Source of the DNA: an uncultured Prevotellaceae bacterium
Lineage (GTDB): Bacteria; Bacteroidota; Bacteroidia; Bacteroidales; Bacteroidaceae
DNA length: 64,000 nucleotides
Assembly (NCBI GenBank): GCA_902792635.1
Contig: CADBAG010000014.1
Location: forward strand, 32,888-96,887
Direction: 5' to 3'
The notes under the pieces were generated by a model, which searched no databases, was not told where the DNA came from, and saw only the letters and a list, made by a program, of their open reading frames with translations. How positions within the stretch are numbered: position 1 is the stretch's first letter; each line of letters begins with the position of its first letter. Made by a program: the position numbers and the translations under genes. This document shows, one piece after another, positions 14,980 to 23,401 of this stretch.

Positions 14980-16629
14980 TTATTTGTTCATCGCAGCATA
15001 TACGGCTTCTGCACAGCGCTCACCGTCAACACCCGCTGAGACGATACCACCCGCATAACCTGCACCCTCGCCGCACGGGAACAAACCCTCAACACGGATA
15101 TGCTGCAACGTCTCACGGTCGCGCAGAATACGGACGGGCGACGACGTGCGAGTCTCAACGGCGATCAGCACTGCTTCGTTTGTCAGAAACCCATGACTTC
15201 GCTTACCAAAGACTTTAAAACCTTCCTGAAGGCGCTTGGCAATGAACGGCGGAAGCCAGAAATGCAGCGGACTGCTCACAAGGCCCGGTGCATAACTGCT
15301 CTTGGGCAAGTCATAACTGAGCCTGTTGTTCACGAAATCAGCCATGCGCTGTGCCGGTGCCGTCTGCTTCATGTTGCCTTGCTGCCAGCACATCTTCTCT
15401 AATTGTTCCTGGAACCGCATCACGGACAATACATCATTGGGGTCATTTATATCATTGCCCTCCTTATCCTTGTCAGCCATGATCTGAGCGGTCTTGTCCG
15501 CCATGATCTGCGCGGCATCCTCAGGTCTCACCTCAACGACCATGCCACTGTTCGACCACTGTGTGCCACGGTTGCTCGGTGACATACCGTTTACAACGAT
15601 CTGCTCCGGGCCCGTAGCTGCAGGAATGACGAAGCCACCGGGACACATACAGAATGAATAGACACCGCGGCCTTCCACCTGAGCCACCATGGAATATTCA
15701 GCAGCCGGAAGATACTTGCCTCTACCGTTCTTATTATGATACTGTATCTGATCGATGAGCTTTGACGGATGCTCCAAGCGCACACCGACAGCGATACCCT
15801 TCGGCTCAATCTCTATCTTCGCACTTGCCAAATAACGGTAGACGTCGCGCGCGCTGTGACCCGTGGCAAGGATAACGGGGCCACGGAACTCAAGTTCTTT
15901 CTTCGTCTGCAGGTCAACGGCTTTCACACCGACGACGCGCTCACCACCGTCAGAGAGCTGCTCAAGGAGGAACCCTGTCATCTTCGTCTGGAAATGCACT
16001 TCTCCCCCACTCTTTATGATCTGCAACCGCATGTTCTCAATGACACGCGGCAGTTTATCTGTACCAATATGAGGATGAGCATCAGCGAGGATCGATGTAG
16101 AAGCACCATGCTGACAAAAGACATTGAGGATCTTCTCCGTGTTGCCACGCTTATGGCTCCGCGTATAGAGCTTGCCGTCACTGTAAGCCCCTGCACCGCC
16201 TTCACCGAAGCAATAGTTGCTTTCCGGGTCGACCTTCTGCGTCTTGGTGATGAGTGCCATGTCTTTCTTGCGCTCCCGGACATCCTTTCCGCGTTCAATG
16301 ATGACAGGACGCAGACCAAGCTCTATCAGTCTCAAGGAAGCAAAGAGACCGCCAGGCCCCTCACCCACTACGACAACCTTCGGACGGTCGCCGACATACG
16401 GATAATCAATATGCTGATACTCATCATCTTGCGGCATCTCATTGATGTAAGCCCGCACCTTCAAGTTCACATAGATCGTACGCTGACGGGCATCGATACT
16501 TCTTCTGAGCACACGTACATGCGTCAGTGTGCGGGCATCGAAGCCCTTCTCTTTGGCAAGATAATCGATGATATTTTGTTCGGAGGCTGCTATCTGTGGC
16601 AATACTCTCAATTGATATTCTTCTACCAT
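14980..16629 (-). CDS. FAD-dependent oxidoreductase, COG2509-type uncharacterised dehydrogenase
   Basis: A 549-residue protein. An N-terminal domain of about 90 residues precedes a Rossmann FAD-binding motif, VVVVGEGPGGLFASLRL, with ERGKDVRERKKD at the end of the first beta-alpha-beta unit, then CFGEGGAGAYSDGKL and the second-half motif VILATGHSARD. The C-terminus GLFPCGEGAGYAGGIVSAGVDG is the usual FAD-contact end. The family is widespread, cytoplasmic, and has no settled reaction. Residues near 380 show an exact-looking 8-residue tandem duplication (AQIMADKT AQIMADKD) that corresponds to a 24-bp repeat at about 15470-15515. A promoter box at 16666-16673 leaves a leader of about 30 bases. 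Confidence 0.8.
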   Translation of the reverse strand: MVEEYQLRVLPQIAASEQNIIDYLAKEKGFDARTLTHVRVLRRSIDARQRTIYVNLKVRAYINEMPQDDEYQHIDYPYVGDRPKVVVVGEGPGGLFASLRLIELGLRPVIIERGKDVRERKKDMALITKTQKVDPESNYCFGEGGAGAYSDGKLYTRSHKRGNTEKILNVFCQHGASTSILADAHPHIGTDKLPRVIENMRLQIIKSGGEVHFQTKMTGFLLEQLSDGGERVVGVKAVDLQTKKELEFRGPVILATGHSARDVYRYLASAKIEIEPKGIAVGVRLEHPSKLIDQIQYHNKNGRGKYLPAAEYSMVAQVEGRGVYSFCMCPGGFVIPAATGPEQIVVNGMSPSNRGTQWSNSGMVVEVRPEDAAQIMADKTAQIMADKDKEGNDINDPNDVLSVMRFQEQLEKMCWQQGNMKQTAPAQRMADFVNNRLSYDLPKSSYAPGLVSSPLHFWLPPFIAKRLQEGFKVFGKRSHGFLTNEAVLIAVETRTSSPVRILRDRETLQHIRVEGLFPCGEGAGYAGGIVSAGVDGERCAEAVYAAMNK

Positions 16630-16665
16630 ATTATATTCTGATTTCTATATCTCGTATATTTATTG

Positions 16666-16673
16666 CAAAATTA
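16666..16673 (-). promoter_or_regulatory. Promoter -7 box for the FAD protein gene
   Basis: TAATTTTG on the minus strand, fitting TAnnTTTG, 37 bases before the start at 16629. Confidence 0.6.
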
Positions 16674-16757
16674 ATCAAATCATAGCATTTTCACGGTATT
16701 TGTCGATATTTTATTAATAAATTTATCGTTTTTCTTTGTCAGAACGATGAAACATTA

Positions 16758-16765
16758 TACCTTTG
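16758..16765 (+). promoter_or_regulatory. Promoter -7 box for the threonine operon
   Basis: TACCTTTG followed by CAACC. The leader is about 65 bases. It contains an ATG-GTT-GTG-CAA-TAA micro-frame, but no run of Thr or Ile codons, so classical attenuation is not supported. Confidence 0.7.
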
Positions 16766-16837
16766 CAACCAAGCACGGCCAAAAGCCCTCACGTATTGGG
16801 AATGGTTGTGCAATAACAAACCAATAATCATTTAACA

Positions 16838-19276
16838 ATGAAAGTATTAAAATTCGGCGGGACATCGGTAGGTTCCGTGAAAAGCATTCTCAGTTTGAAA
16901 CGTATTGTCGAGAAGGAGGCCAAGCGTCAGCCCATTGTTGTTGTCGTCAGTGCCTTAGGCGGAATCACCGACCAGCTCATCTCCACATCCCGCCTTGCCC
17001 AGGAAGGTAAGGAAGAGTGGAAGGAACAATACGAACAGATGGTAGACCGTCACCATAAGATGATCGACACCATCATCACCGATACCAGTGATCGTGAGGA
17101 GCTTTTCAATAAGGTGGACGCCTTGTTCGAACAGTTGCATTCCATTTATTTCGGTGTTTATCTCATCCATGACCTTAGTAAGAAGACCCTCGACGCTATC
17201 GTCAGCTATGGCGAGCGTCTGAGCTCCAACATCGTCTCAACGCTTGTCAAAGGCTCGCGATGGATGGATTCTCGCAACTTCATCAAGACCACCACATCGC
17301 CCAACGGCAAGACAGTGCTCGACTCAGAGCTCACCAACCGCCTCGTGAAAGAGGCGTTCAAGGACATGGCGCGCGTGACGCTCCTCCCTGGATTCATCTC
17401 TTCCGACAAGGACTCCGGTGAGACCACGAACCTCGGACGAGGCGGCTCCGACTATACCGCTGCAATCATTGCCGCAGACCTCGATGCAGAGATTCTTGAG
17501 ATCTGGACCGATGTAGACGGCTTCATGACGGCTGACCCTCGCGTCATCAAGACAGCTTACACCATCGACGAACTGAGTTATGTCGAGGCTATGGAGCTCT
17601 GCAACTTCGGTGCAAAGGTCGTCTACCCGCCTACAATCTATCCGGTACGTATCAAGAACATCCCGATCCGGGTCAAGAATACTTTCAATCCCGATGCACC
17701 CGGGACAATCATCAAAGATAAGATCGAGAACGATCATAAACCCATCAAGGGTATCTCAAGTATCAAGAACACCTCACTCATCACCGTCTCCGGTCTTGCC
17801 ATGGTCGGTGTCATCGGTGTCAACCGCCGTATCTTCACAGCCCTGGCCAACAACGGCATCTCCGTGTTCATGGTCTCTCAGGCTTCGTCAGAGAACTCCA
17901 CGTCTATCGGTGTTCGTGATGAGGATGCAGCAGAGGCAGCGCGCGTGCTCGACAACGAGTTCGCGGCAGAGATAGAAGACGGTGCAATGTACCCCATGCA
18001 CGTAGAGAGCAACCTCGCTACCGTGGCTATCGTGGGTGAGAACATGAAGCATGCGGCAGGTATCGCCGGTAAGCTCTTCGGTACACTCGGACGAAGCGGT
18101 ATCTCCGTCATCGCCTGTGCACAGGGTGCCTCCGAGACCAATATCTCGTTTGTCGTGCAGGGCTCAGAGCTGCGCAAGACGATGAACGTGCTTCACGACT
18201 CCTTCTTCCTCTCCGAATACAAGGTGCTCAACCTCTTCATCTGCGGTATCGGTACCGTCGGTGGAAAACTCATTGAGCAGATACGCCAACAATATGAGAA
18301 CCTCAAGGAGCACTCCCGACTGAAACTTACGGTCGTAGGTGTGGCAAGCTCCCACAACGCCATCTATTCACGTGACGGTATCGACCTTGACAACTACAGA
18401 GAACTGCTCAAGCAGTCGGAGCCCAGCGACCCCGAGAAGCTGCGCGATAAGATTCTCTCCATGAACATCTTCAACGCTGTCTTTGTCGACTGCACGGCTT
18501 CCAAAGAGATTGCCGACCTCTATCAGACGCTGCTCGACCACAACGTGAGCATCGTGGCAGCCAATAAGATTGCAGCAAGTTCGGCTTACGACAACTATGC
18601 TCATCTGAAAGAGACGGCACTCCGTCGCGGCATCAAGTTCCTCTTCGAGACCAATGTCGGTGCAGGACTGCCAATCATCGGTACGATCAATGACCTGCGC
18701 AACTCCGGTGACCGTATCTTGAAGATTGAGGCCGTACTGAGTGGTACACTCAACTTCATCTTCAACAAGATCTCAGCCGACTGCCCGTTCTCCAAGACTG
18801 TGCTTGCAGCCAAGGAGGAAGGTTACTCGGAGCCGGATCCACGTATCGACCTCAGTGGTACAGACGTGGTTCGCAAGATCGTGATCCTCGCACGCGAGGC
18901 TGGCTACCGTGTAGAGCAAGAAGACGTAGAGAAACATCTCTTCGTGCCCGACGAATATTTCAAAGGCTCATTGGAGGAGTTCTGGAAGCATCTGCCCGAC
19001 CTCGATGCCAACTTTGAGAACCGTCGCAAGGCGTTGGAGGCAGAAGGCAAGCGTTGGCGTTTCATCGCTACGATGGACCACGGCAAGGTGAGCGTCGCGC
19101 TGAAAGCTGTAGGACAAGACAGTCCGTTCTACAACCTCGAGGGCAGCAACAACATCGTTCTGCTCACCACCGAGCGTTACAAGGAGTACCCCATGCTCAT
19201 CCAGGGTTATGGAGCAGGTGCCAGCGTAACGGCTGCCGGCGTGTTCGCCAATATCATCAGTATCGCAAACGTTTAA
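16838..19276 (+). CDS. thrA: Bifunctional aspartate kinase / homoserine dehydrogenase
   Basis: An 812-residue fused enzyme of the length of E. coli ThrA. Residues 1-300 are the aspartate kinase (KFGGTSVGS at 5-13, LGRGGSDYTAA at 199-209); about 311-455 hold a pair of ACT domains, where threonine feedback would act; and 465-812 are homoserine dehydrogenase (FICGIGTVGGKL at 467-478, ETNVGAGLPIIG and the SGTLNFIF substrate motif). It catalyses the first and third steps from aspartate to threonine. It leads an operon with the phosphoglycerate-mutase-like gene 12 bases behind it and thrC after that. Confidence 0.95.
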   Translation: MKVLKFGGTSVGSVKSILSLKRIVEKEAKRQPIVVVVSALGGITDQLISTSRLAQEGKEEWKEQYEQMVDRHHKMIDTIITDTSDREELFNKVDALFEQLHSIYFGVYLIHDLSKKTLDAIVSYGERLSSNIVSTLVKGSRWMDSRNFIKTTTSPNGKTVLDSELTNRLVKEAFKDMARVTLLPGFISSDKDSGETTNLGRGGSDYTAAIIAADLDAEILEIWTDVDGFMTADPRVIKTAYTIDELSYVEAMELCNFGAKVVYPPTIYPVRIKNIPIRVKNTFNPDAPGTIIKDKIENDHKPIKGISSIKNTSLITVSGLAMVGVIGVNRRIFTALANNGISVFMVSQASSENSTSIGVRDEDAAEAARVLDNEFAAEIEDGAMYPMHVESNLATVAIVGENMKHAAGIAGKLFGTLGRSGISVIACAQGASETNISFVVQGSELRKTMNVLHDSFFLSEYKVLNLFICGIGTVGGKLIEQIRQQYENLKEHSRLKLTVVGVASSHNAIYSRDGIDLDNYRELLKQSEPSDPEKLRDKILSMNIFNAVFVDCTASKEIADLYQTLLDHNVSIVAANKIAASSAYDNYAHLKETALRRGIKFLFETNVGAGLPIIGTINDLRNSGDRILKIEAVLSGTLNFIFNKISADCPFSKTVLAAKEEGYSEPDPRIDLSGTDVVRKIVILAREAGYRVEQEDVEKHLFVPDEYFKGSLEEFWKHLPDLDANFENRRKALEAEGKRWRFIATMDHGKVSVALKAVGQDSPFYNLEGSNNIVLLTTERYKEYPMLIQGYGAGASVTAAGVFANIISIANV

Positions 19277-19288
19277 AGTCAGGGTAAC

Positions 19289-20563
19289 ATGAAACACATT
19301 ATTATATTAGGTGATGGCATGGCAGACCATGCCGTGGAGCGCCTCGGTGGCAAGACGCTCCTGCAATATGCTGACACGCCGTATATGGACATGCTGGCAC
19401 GCAAAGGCCGCACAGGACGCCTGATGACAATCCCCGACGGGTTCCTCCCGGGCTCCGAAGTTGCCAACAGTACCATCCTTGGCTACGACCAGAACAAGGT
19501 GTACGAAGGCCGCGGACCTTTGGAGGCTGCAAGCATCGGTTACGACATGGCACCCGAAGACTTTGCGCTGCGCCTGAATATCATCTGTGTAGGCGATGGC
19601 AAGATCATCACTCACAATGGCGGAAACCTCTCTACAGAGAACGGAGCAGTGCTCATGCATTACCTTAACGAAAAGCTTGGAAACGCTGATATTAAGTTCA
19701 TTCCGGGAATCCAATACCGTCACTTACTGATCGTGAAGCGCGCCAGCAAGCACATCGTCTGCGCTCCGCCTCATGACCATCCTAACGAGCAGTGGAAGTC
19801 GCTGCTTGTCCAGCCGGAGAAAGGCTGGGAAGACAAGCACGAGCCGATCATCGGGTTCGACGGCAAGCCTACGGGCGAGGTGCGTATGACCGCACAGGAG
19901 ACAGCCGACCTGCTCAACGACCTCATCGTCAAGAGTCAGGCACTGTTAGAGGCGCATCCTTACAACAAGGACAAGGCCGCCAAAGGCGAGCGCATGGCGA
20001 ACCTCATCTGGCCTTGGGGTGGTGGCTATCGTCCGTCCATGAAGACGCTGCCGCAGAAATATCCGCAGATCAAGCGAGGCACCTGCATCTCCGCCGTGGA
20101 CCTCATCCGCGGTATCGGCCAGTATGCCGGCCTCGATGTGGTGAAAGTGCCACGCGCTACAGGTCTTGCCGACACTAACTATGAAGGCAAGGTTGAAGCA
20201 GCACTGACAGCACTCTATAATCAGGACTTCGTCTTCGTGCATTTCGAGGCAAGCGACGAGGCTGGTCACGACGGCAACCTCGCACTGAAGCTCAAGACAA
20301 TAGAGAACCTCGACCATCGCGTCGTGGAACCGATCTACAACGAGGTGAAACAATGGGAGGAGCCCGTCGCCATCGCCGTGCTCCCCGACCACCCCACTCC
20401 AGTGGAGATCCGCACCCATGTCAAGGAGCCCGTGCCGTTCCTTGTTTGGTATAAAGGCATCGAGCCCGACAGCGTGCAGGTCTACGACGAGGTGTCGTGT
20501 GTCAATGGCGACTGCGGCATGCTTCATCTCACCGAGTTTATGGATAAATTTATGGCAATCTAA
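19289..20563 (+). CDS. Phosphoglycerate-mutase-like protein, probable homoserine kinase analog
   Basis: A 424-residue member of the alkaline-phosphatase-like superfamily, close in pattern to archaeal-type cofactor-independent phosphoglycerate mutases: MKHIIILGDGMAD at the start (metal Asp), PGSEVANSTILGYD with the Ser/Thr nucleophile region, HFEASDEAGHDGN and VAVLPDHPTP as later metal ligands. In Bacteroidota this branch (TIGR02535, proposed homoserine kinase) sits between thrA and thrC in genomes lacking a GHMP-type thrB, exactly as here. The inferred reaction is phosphorylation of homoserine, the step missing between its neighbours. Glycolytic mutase activity cannot be excluded from sequence. 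Confidence 0.8.
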   Translation: MKHIIILGDGMADHAVERLGGKTLLQYADTPYMDMLARKGRTGRLMTIPDGFLPGSEVANSTILGYDQNKVYEGRGPLEAASIGYDMAPEDFALRLNIICVGDGKIITHNGGNLSTENGAVLMHYLNEKLGNADIKFIPGIQYRHLLIVKRASKHIVCAPPHDHPNEQWKSLLVQPEKGWEDKHEPIIGFDGKPTGEVRMTAQETADLLNDLIVKSQALLEAHPYNKDKAAKGERMANLIWPWGGGYRPSMKTLPQKYPQIKRGTCISAVDLIRGIGQYAGLDVVKVPRATGLADTNYEGKVEAALTALYNQDFVFVHFEASDEAGHDGNLALKLKTIENLDHRVVEPIYNEVKQWEEPVAIAVLPDHPTPVEIRTHVKEPVPFLVWYKGIEPDSVQVYDEVSCVNGDCGMLHLTEFMDKFMAI

Positions 20564-20566
20564 CAC

Positions 20567-20597
20567 ACGTAGGGGCGGCCCTCGTGGCCGTCCTACC
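20567..20597. repeat. GTAGGGGCG mini-palindrome inside the threonine operon
   Basis: A GC-rich palindrome, GTAGGGGCGGCCCTCGTGGC and onward, fills most of the 51 bases between the kinase-like gene and thrC. It is nearly identical to 5771-5800. It could act as an mRNA hairpin that adjusts expression of thrC. Confidence 0.8.
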
Positions 20598-20614
20598 GAC
20601 AAACATTTAAGTTT

Positions 20615-21937
20615 ATGAAATATTACAGCACGAATCATAAAGCCCCGGAGGCAACCCTTCGTGAGGCTGTAGAGAAAGGCCTCGCTCCCGACCGTGGCCT
20701 TTATATGCCTGAGGTGATCAAGCAGCTGCCTCAGACCTTCTTCGATAACATCGACAAGCTCTCATTCCAGGAGATCGCCTTTGAGGTTGCGAAGGCTTTC
20801 TTTGGCGAGGATGTCGACGAAGAGTCACTGAAGCACATCGTTTATGACACCTTAGCTTTCGAGACGCCTGTTGTGCACGTCAACGACAACATTTATGCCT
20901 TGGAACTCTTCCATGGACCTACATTCGCTTTCAAGGATGTAGGTGCCCGTTTCATGGCACGTCTGCTCCAGTATTTCATCCGCAAGGATCAGGAGAAGAC
21001 AGGCGATAAGCGTACGGTGAATGTCCTTGTAGCGACGAGTGGTGACACAGGCTCTGCTGTAGCCAACGGCTTCCTCGGCGTCGACGGCATCCATGTCTAT
21101 GTGCTCTATCCGAAGGGCAAGGTCAGCAAGATTCAGGAGAGCCAGTTCACGACCTTAGGCCATAACATCACAGCCTTGGAGGTTGACGGTGTCTTCGACG
21201 ACTGTCAGGCACTCGTCAAGTCGGCTTTCATGGACAAGGAGCTCACTGACCATATGATCCTCACCTCGGCCAACAGTATCAACGTGGCGCGCTTCCTTCC
21301 CCAGGCTTTCTATTATTTCAACGCCTACGCGCAGCTCAAACGCTCGGGTGCACTGAAAGACAAGAAGCTCACCGTCTGTGTGCCGTCGGGTAACTTCGGC
21401 AACATCACCGCAGGTCTTTTCGGGGCCAAGATGGGACTCCCCGTGAGTCATTTCATCGCAGCCAACAATGCCAACGACGTGTTCTACAACTATCTTCAGA
21501 CCGGAGTCTACACGCCGATGGCAAGTAAGCAGACCCTCGCCAACGCCATGGACGTCGGTGCCCCGAGCAACTTCGCCCGCATCCTCGACCTCTATCATAA
21601 CAGTTATGAGGCTATCTGCAAGGATATCTCGGGTGCGACCTATCCCGATGACCGCATCCGTGAGACGATGAAGCAATGCTATAAGGAAACGGGCTATGTG
21701 CTTGATCCTCATGGTGCCTGTGGCTATCAGGCTCTGAAGGAGCAGCTCCCTGCTGATGGCGTGGGCGTGTTCCTTGAGACAGCTCACCCGGCTAAGTTCA
21801 AAGAGAAAGTGGATGCCATCCTGGGCACCGACATCGCTATCCCCGAGCGCCTGCAGGCTTTCATGAGAGGCAAGAAGCAGAGCATCGAGATGCCCAACAG
21901 TTTCGATGCGTTCAAAAAGTTTCTTTTATCGCAATAG
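20615..21937 (+). CDS. thrC: Threonine synthase
   Basis: A 440-residue PLP enzyme that turns O-phosphohomoserine into threonine. PLP-binding Lys107 lies in GPTFAFKDVGARF, with ATSGDTGSAVANGF and the phosphate-binding VCVPSGNFGNITAGL further on, and the N-terminal YYSTNHKAPEATLREAV segment of the long bacterial/fungal class. It is last in the thr operon. A repeat-rich gap of over 600 bases follows. Confidence 0.95.
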   Translation: MKYYSTNHKAPEATLREAVEKGLAPDRGLYMPEVIKQLPQTFFDNIDKLSFQEIAFEVAKAFFGEDVDEESLKHIVYDTLAFETPVVHVNDNIYALELFHGPTFAFKDVGARFMARLLQYFIRKDQEKTGDKRTVNVLVATSGDTGSAVANGFLGVDGIHVYVLYPKGKVSKIQESQFTTLGHNITALEVDGVFDDCQALVKSAFMDKELTDHMILTSANSINVARFLPQAFYYFNAYAQLKRSGALKDKKLTVCVPSGNFGNITAGLFGAKMGLPVSHFIAANNANDVFYNYLQTGVYTPMASKQTLANAMDVGAPSNFARILDLYHNSYEAICKDISGATYPDDRIRETMKQCYKETGYVLDPHGACGYQALKEQLPADGVGVFLETAHPAKFKEKVDAILGTDIAIPERLQAFMRGKKQSIEMPNSFDAFKKFLLSQ

Positions 21938-22009
21938 CAGGGTACGGTAGGATTGGTTAGGCGGACCGTCCCATAAGTAAAATATTTCGACCTGTACAGT
22001 TGGGAATGC

Positions 22010-22297
22010 CCCTCGAAGAGGGCAAACATGGTTAGCCCCAGGTGAGGAGCGCACAACCTCGGAGAGGTTGAACATGGTTAGCCCCAGGTGAGGAGCGCAG
22101 CGACGCAACCTGGGGTTTAGGGGCAGACGATTAAACCTGACCTGTCGGCCTCGAAGAGGGCGAACATGGGCGGAATGCCGGTTATAGATGATGGTGGTTA
22201 AACCATGTTCGCCCTCTTCGAGGCCGGTATTCAGGTCAACCGCTCCTATCCAACCCCACGTTTCGGCTACGCCTCACGTGGGGCTAACCATGTGGCA
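22010..22297. repeat. Palindromic element, copy C (hybrid arms)
   Basis: The left arm carries the stem CCCCAGGT (22082-22089) / ACCTGGGG (22108-22115), and its 5' part is duplicated (TTAGCCCCAGGTGAGGAGCG occurs at about 22032 and 22078). The right arm carries the other version, CCCCACGT (22254-22261) / ACGTGGGG (22276-22283). The core GGCCTCGAAGAGGGCGAAC near 22148 pairs with its complement near 22206. No gene is encoded. Confidence 0.95.
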
Positions 22298-22341
22298 CCT
22301 AAAGCTCGAAATAATTCGACCTGTACGGTTGACGTTTATCT

Positions 22342-22505
22342 CTCGCTGATCTCGCAGATGCGCAGATCTCTGTGACTATCGTCACAAGGCGATTTCGCAG
22401 ATTCCTCCCGAAACCAATCTGTTAGGCAAAGGGTATTGATAAAAATCTGCGAGATCGAAGAGCGGCCGCTCTTAAAATCTGCGTATCTGCGCAATCTGCG
22501 AGAGG
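22342..22505. repeat. Inverted repeat of CTGCGAGA-rich arms
   Basis: The left arm 22342-22371 (CTCGCTGATCTCGCAGATGC...) is largely complementary to the right arm 22475-22505 (ATCTGCGTATCTGCGCAATC...). Inside are further ATCTGCGA boxes and a perfect 16-bp palindrome, AAGAGCGGCCGCTCTT, at 22458-22473. The short sequence CGACCTGTACrGTTG flanks this block (about 21990 and 22316). It completes the gene-free stretch between thrC and the SpoU gene. Confidence 0.8.
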
Positions 22506-22570
22506 CCTGAAAAACAGTTTGCTTTCAACCGTATAGTTCGAAACAATTCAACCGCACAAGCAATAATATA

Positions 22571-23350
22571 ATGATCAGCAAGGCAAAACTGAAACTCATC
22601 CACTCGTTGGAGAACAAGAAAGGGAGACGTGAGAACGGTCTCTTCGTTGCCGAGGGCCCGAAGGTTGTCGGCGACCTCCTCTCACGCTTCCCGCTTAAAC
22701 TCATCGTAGCTGTCGACGAATGGATACAGACGAACCGGCACGACCTCGGGGATGCCGAGGTCATCGCTGTTACAGATGATGAACTGCGAAAAGCTTCGTT
22801 GCTTCAACATCCGCAACAGGTCTTGGCATTGTTTGAACTCCCACAAGAGAAGGCTGAAACAGAAGACGCCCTTTCATCAGTTCTCTCCGACGATAACAGG
22901 AAACTGTCGCTGGCGCTCGATGGCGTGCAAGACCCCGGAAACCTCGGAACGATCATCCGCATCGCCGACTGGTTCGGCATTGAAGACATCTTTTGTTCTC
23001 AGACCACTGTCGACGCCTACAGTCCGAAGGTTATCCAAGCCACGATGGGGAGCATCGCTCGCGTCCGTGTTCACTACACCGACTTAGCGCAACTCATCCA
23101 TAGCCTACCGAGCGATTATCCCGTCTATGGCACCTTGCTTGACGGCGAGGATATCTATAGTCAGGAGCTGACCCAAGGTGGCTTGATCGTTATGGGGAAC
23201 GAGGGTAACGGCATCTCCCCTGCTATCCGCCCGCTGATCAACCACCGGCTGCTCATCCCCAATTACCCGAAAGGAAGAGCAACGGCCGACAGCCTGAATG
23301 TTGCCATCGCCACAGCCATCACGTGCGCGGAATTTAGAAGGCACACCTAA
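22571..23350 (+). CDS. SpoU/TrmH-family RNA 2'-O-ribose methyltransferase
   Basis: A 259-residue protein with an N-terminal substrate-binding domain (KGRRENGLFVAEGPKVV, about residues 18-34) and a C-terminal SPOUT knot domain. SpoU motifs are present: LDGVQDPGNLGTIIRIADWFG (motif 1), VMGNEGNGISP (motif 2, SAM site) and the final GRATADSLNVAIATAI (motif 3). It methylates a ribose 2'-OH in rRNA or tRNA; the target (RlmB-like 23S rRNA is most likely by layout) is not decided by sequence. No -7 promoter box was found close by, and the repeat-rich gap lies directly upstream. Confidence 0.85.
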   Translation: MISKAKLKLIHSLENKKGRRENGLFVAEGPKVVGDLLSRFPLKLIVAVDEWIQTNRHDLGDAEVIAVTDDELRKASLLQHPQQVLALFELPQEKAETEDALSSVLSDDNRKLSLALDGVQDPGNLGTIIRIADWFGIEDIFCSQTTVDAYSPKVIQATMGSIARVRVHYTDLAQLIHSLPSDYPVYGTLLDGEDIYSQELTQGGLIVMGNEGNGISPAIRPLINHRLLIPNYPKGRATADSLNVAIATAITCAEFRRHT

Positions 23351-23353
23351 CAA

Positions 23354-23381
23354 TAGGGCGGCCACCAGGGCCGCCCCTACG
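23354..23381. repeat. GC-rich mini-palindrome between convergent genes
   Basis: TAGGGCGGCCACCAGGGCCG and onward forms a stem TAGGGCGGCC / GGGCCGCCCCTA between the stops of the SpoU gene and rnz. It belongs to the GTAGGGGCG family and may serve both genes as a transcription stop, though it lacks a T-run. Confidence 0.75.
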
Positions 23382-23401
23382 GTAAAACCATCTAAGTTTC
23401 T

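Noticed and set aside
16770-16837. Threonine attenuator leader peptide
   Set aside because: The leader has only a five-codon micro-frame (M-V-V-Q-stop) with no Thr or Ile codons and no terminator/antiterminator pair.
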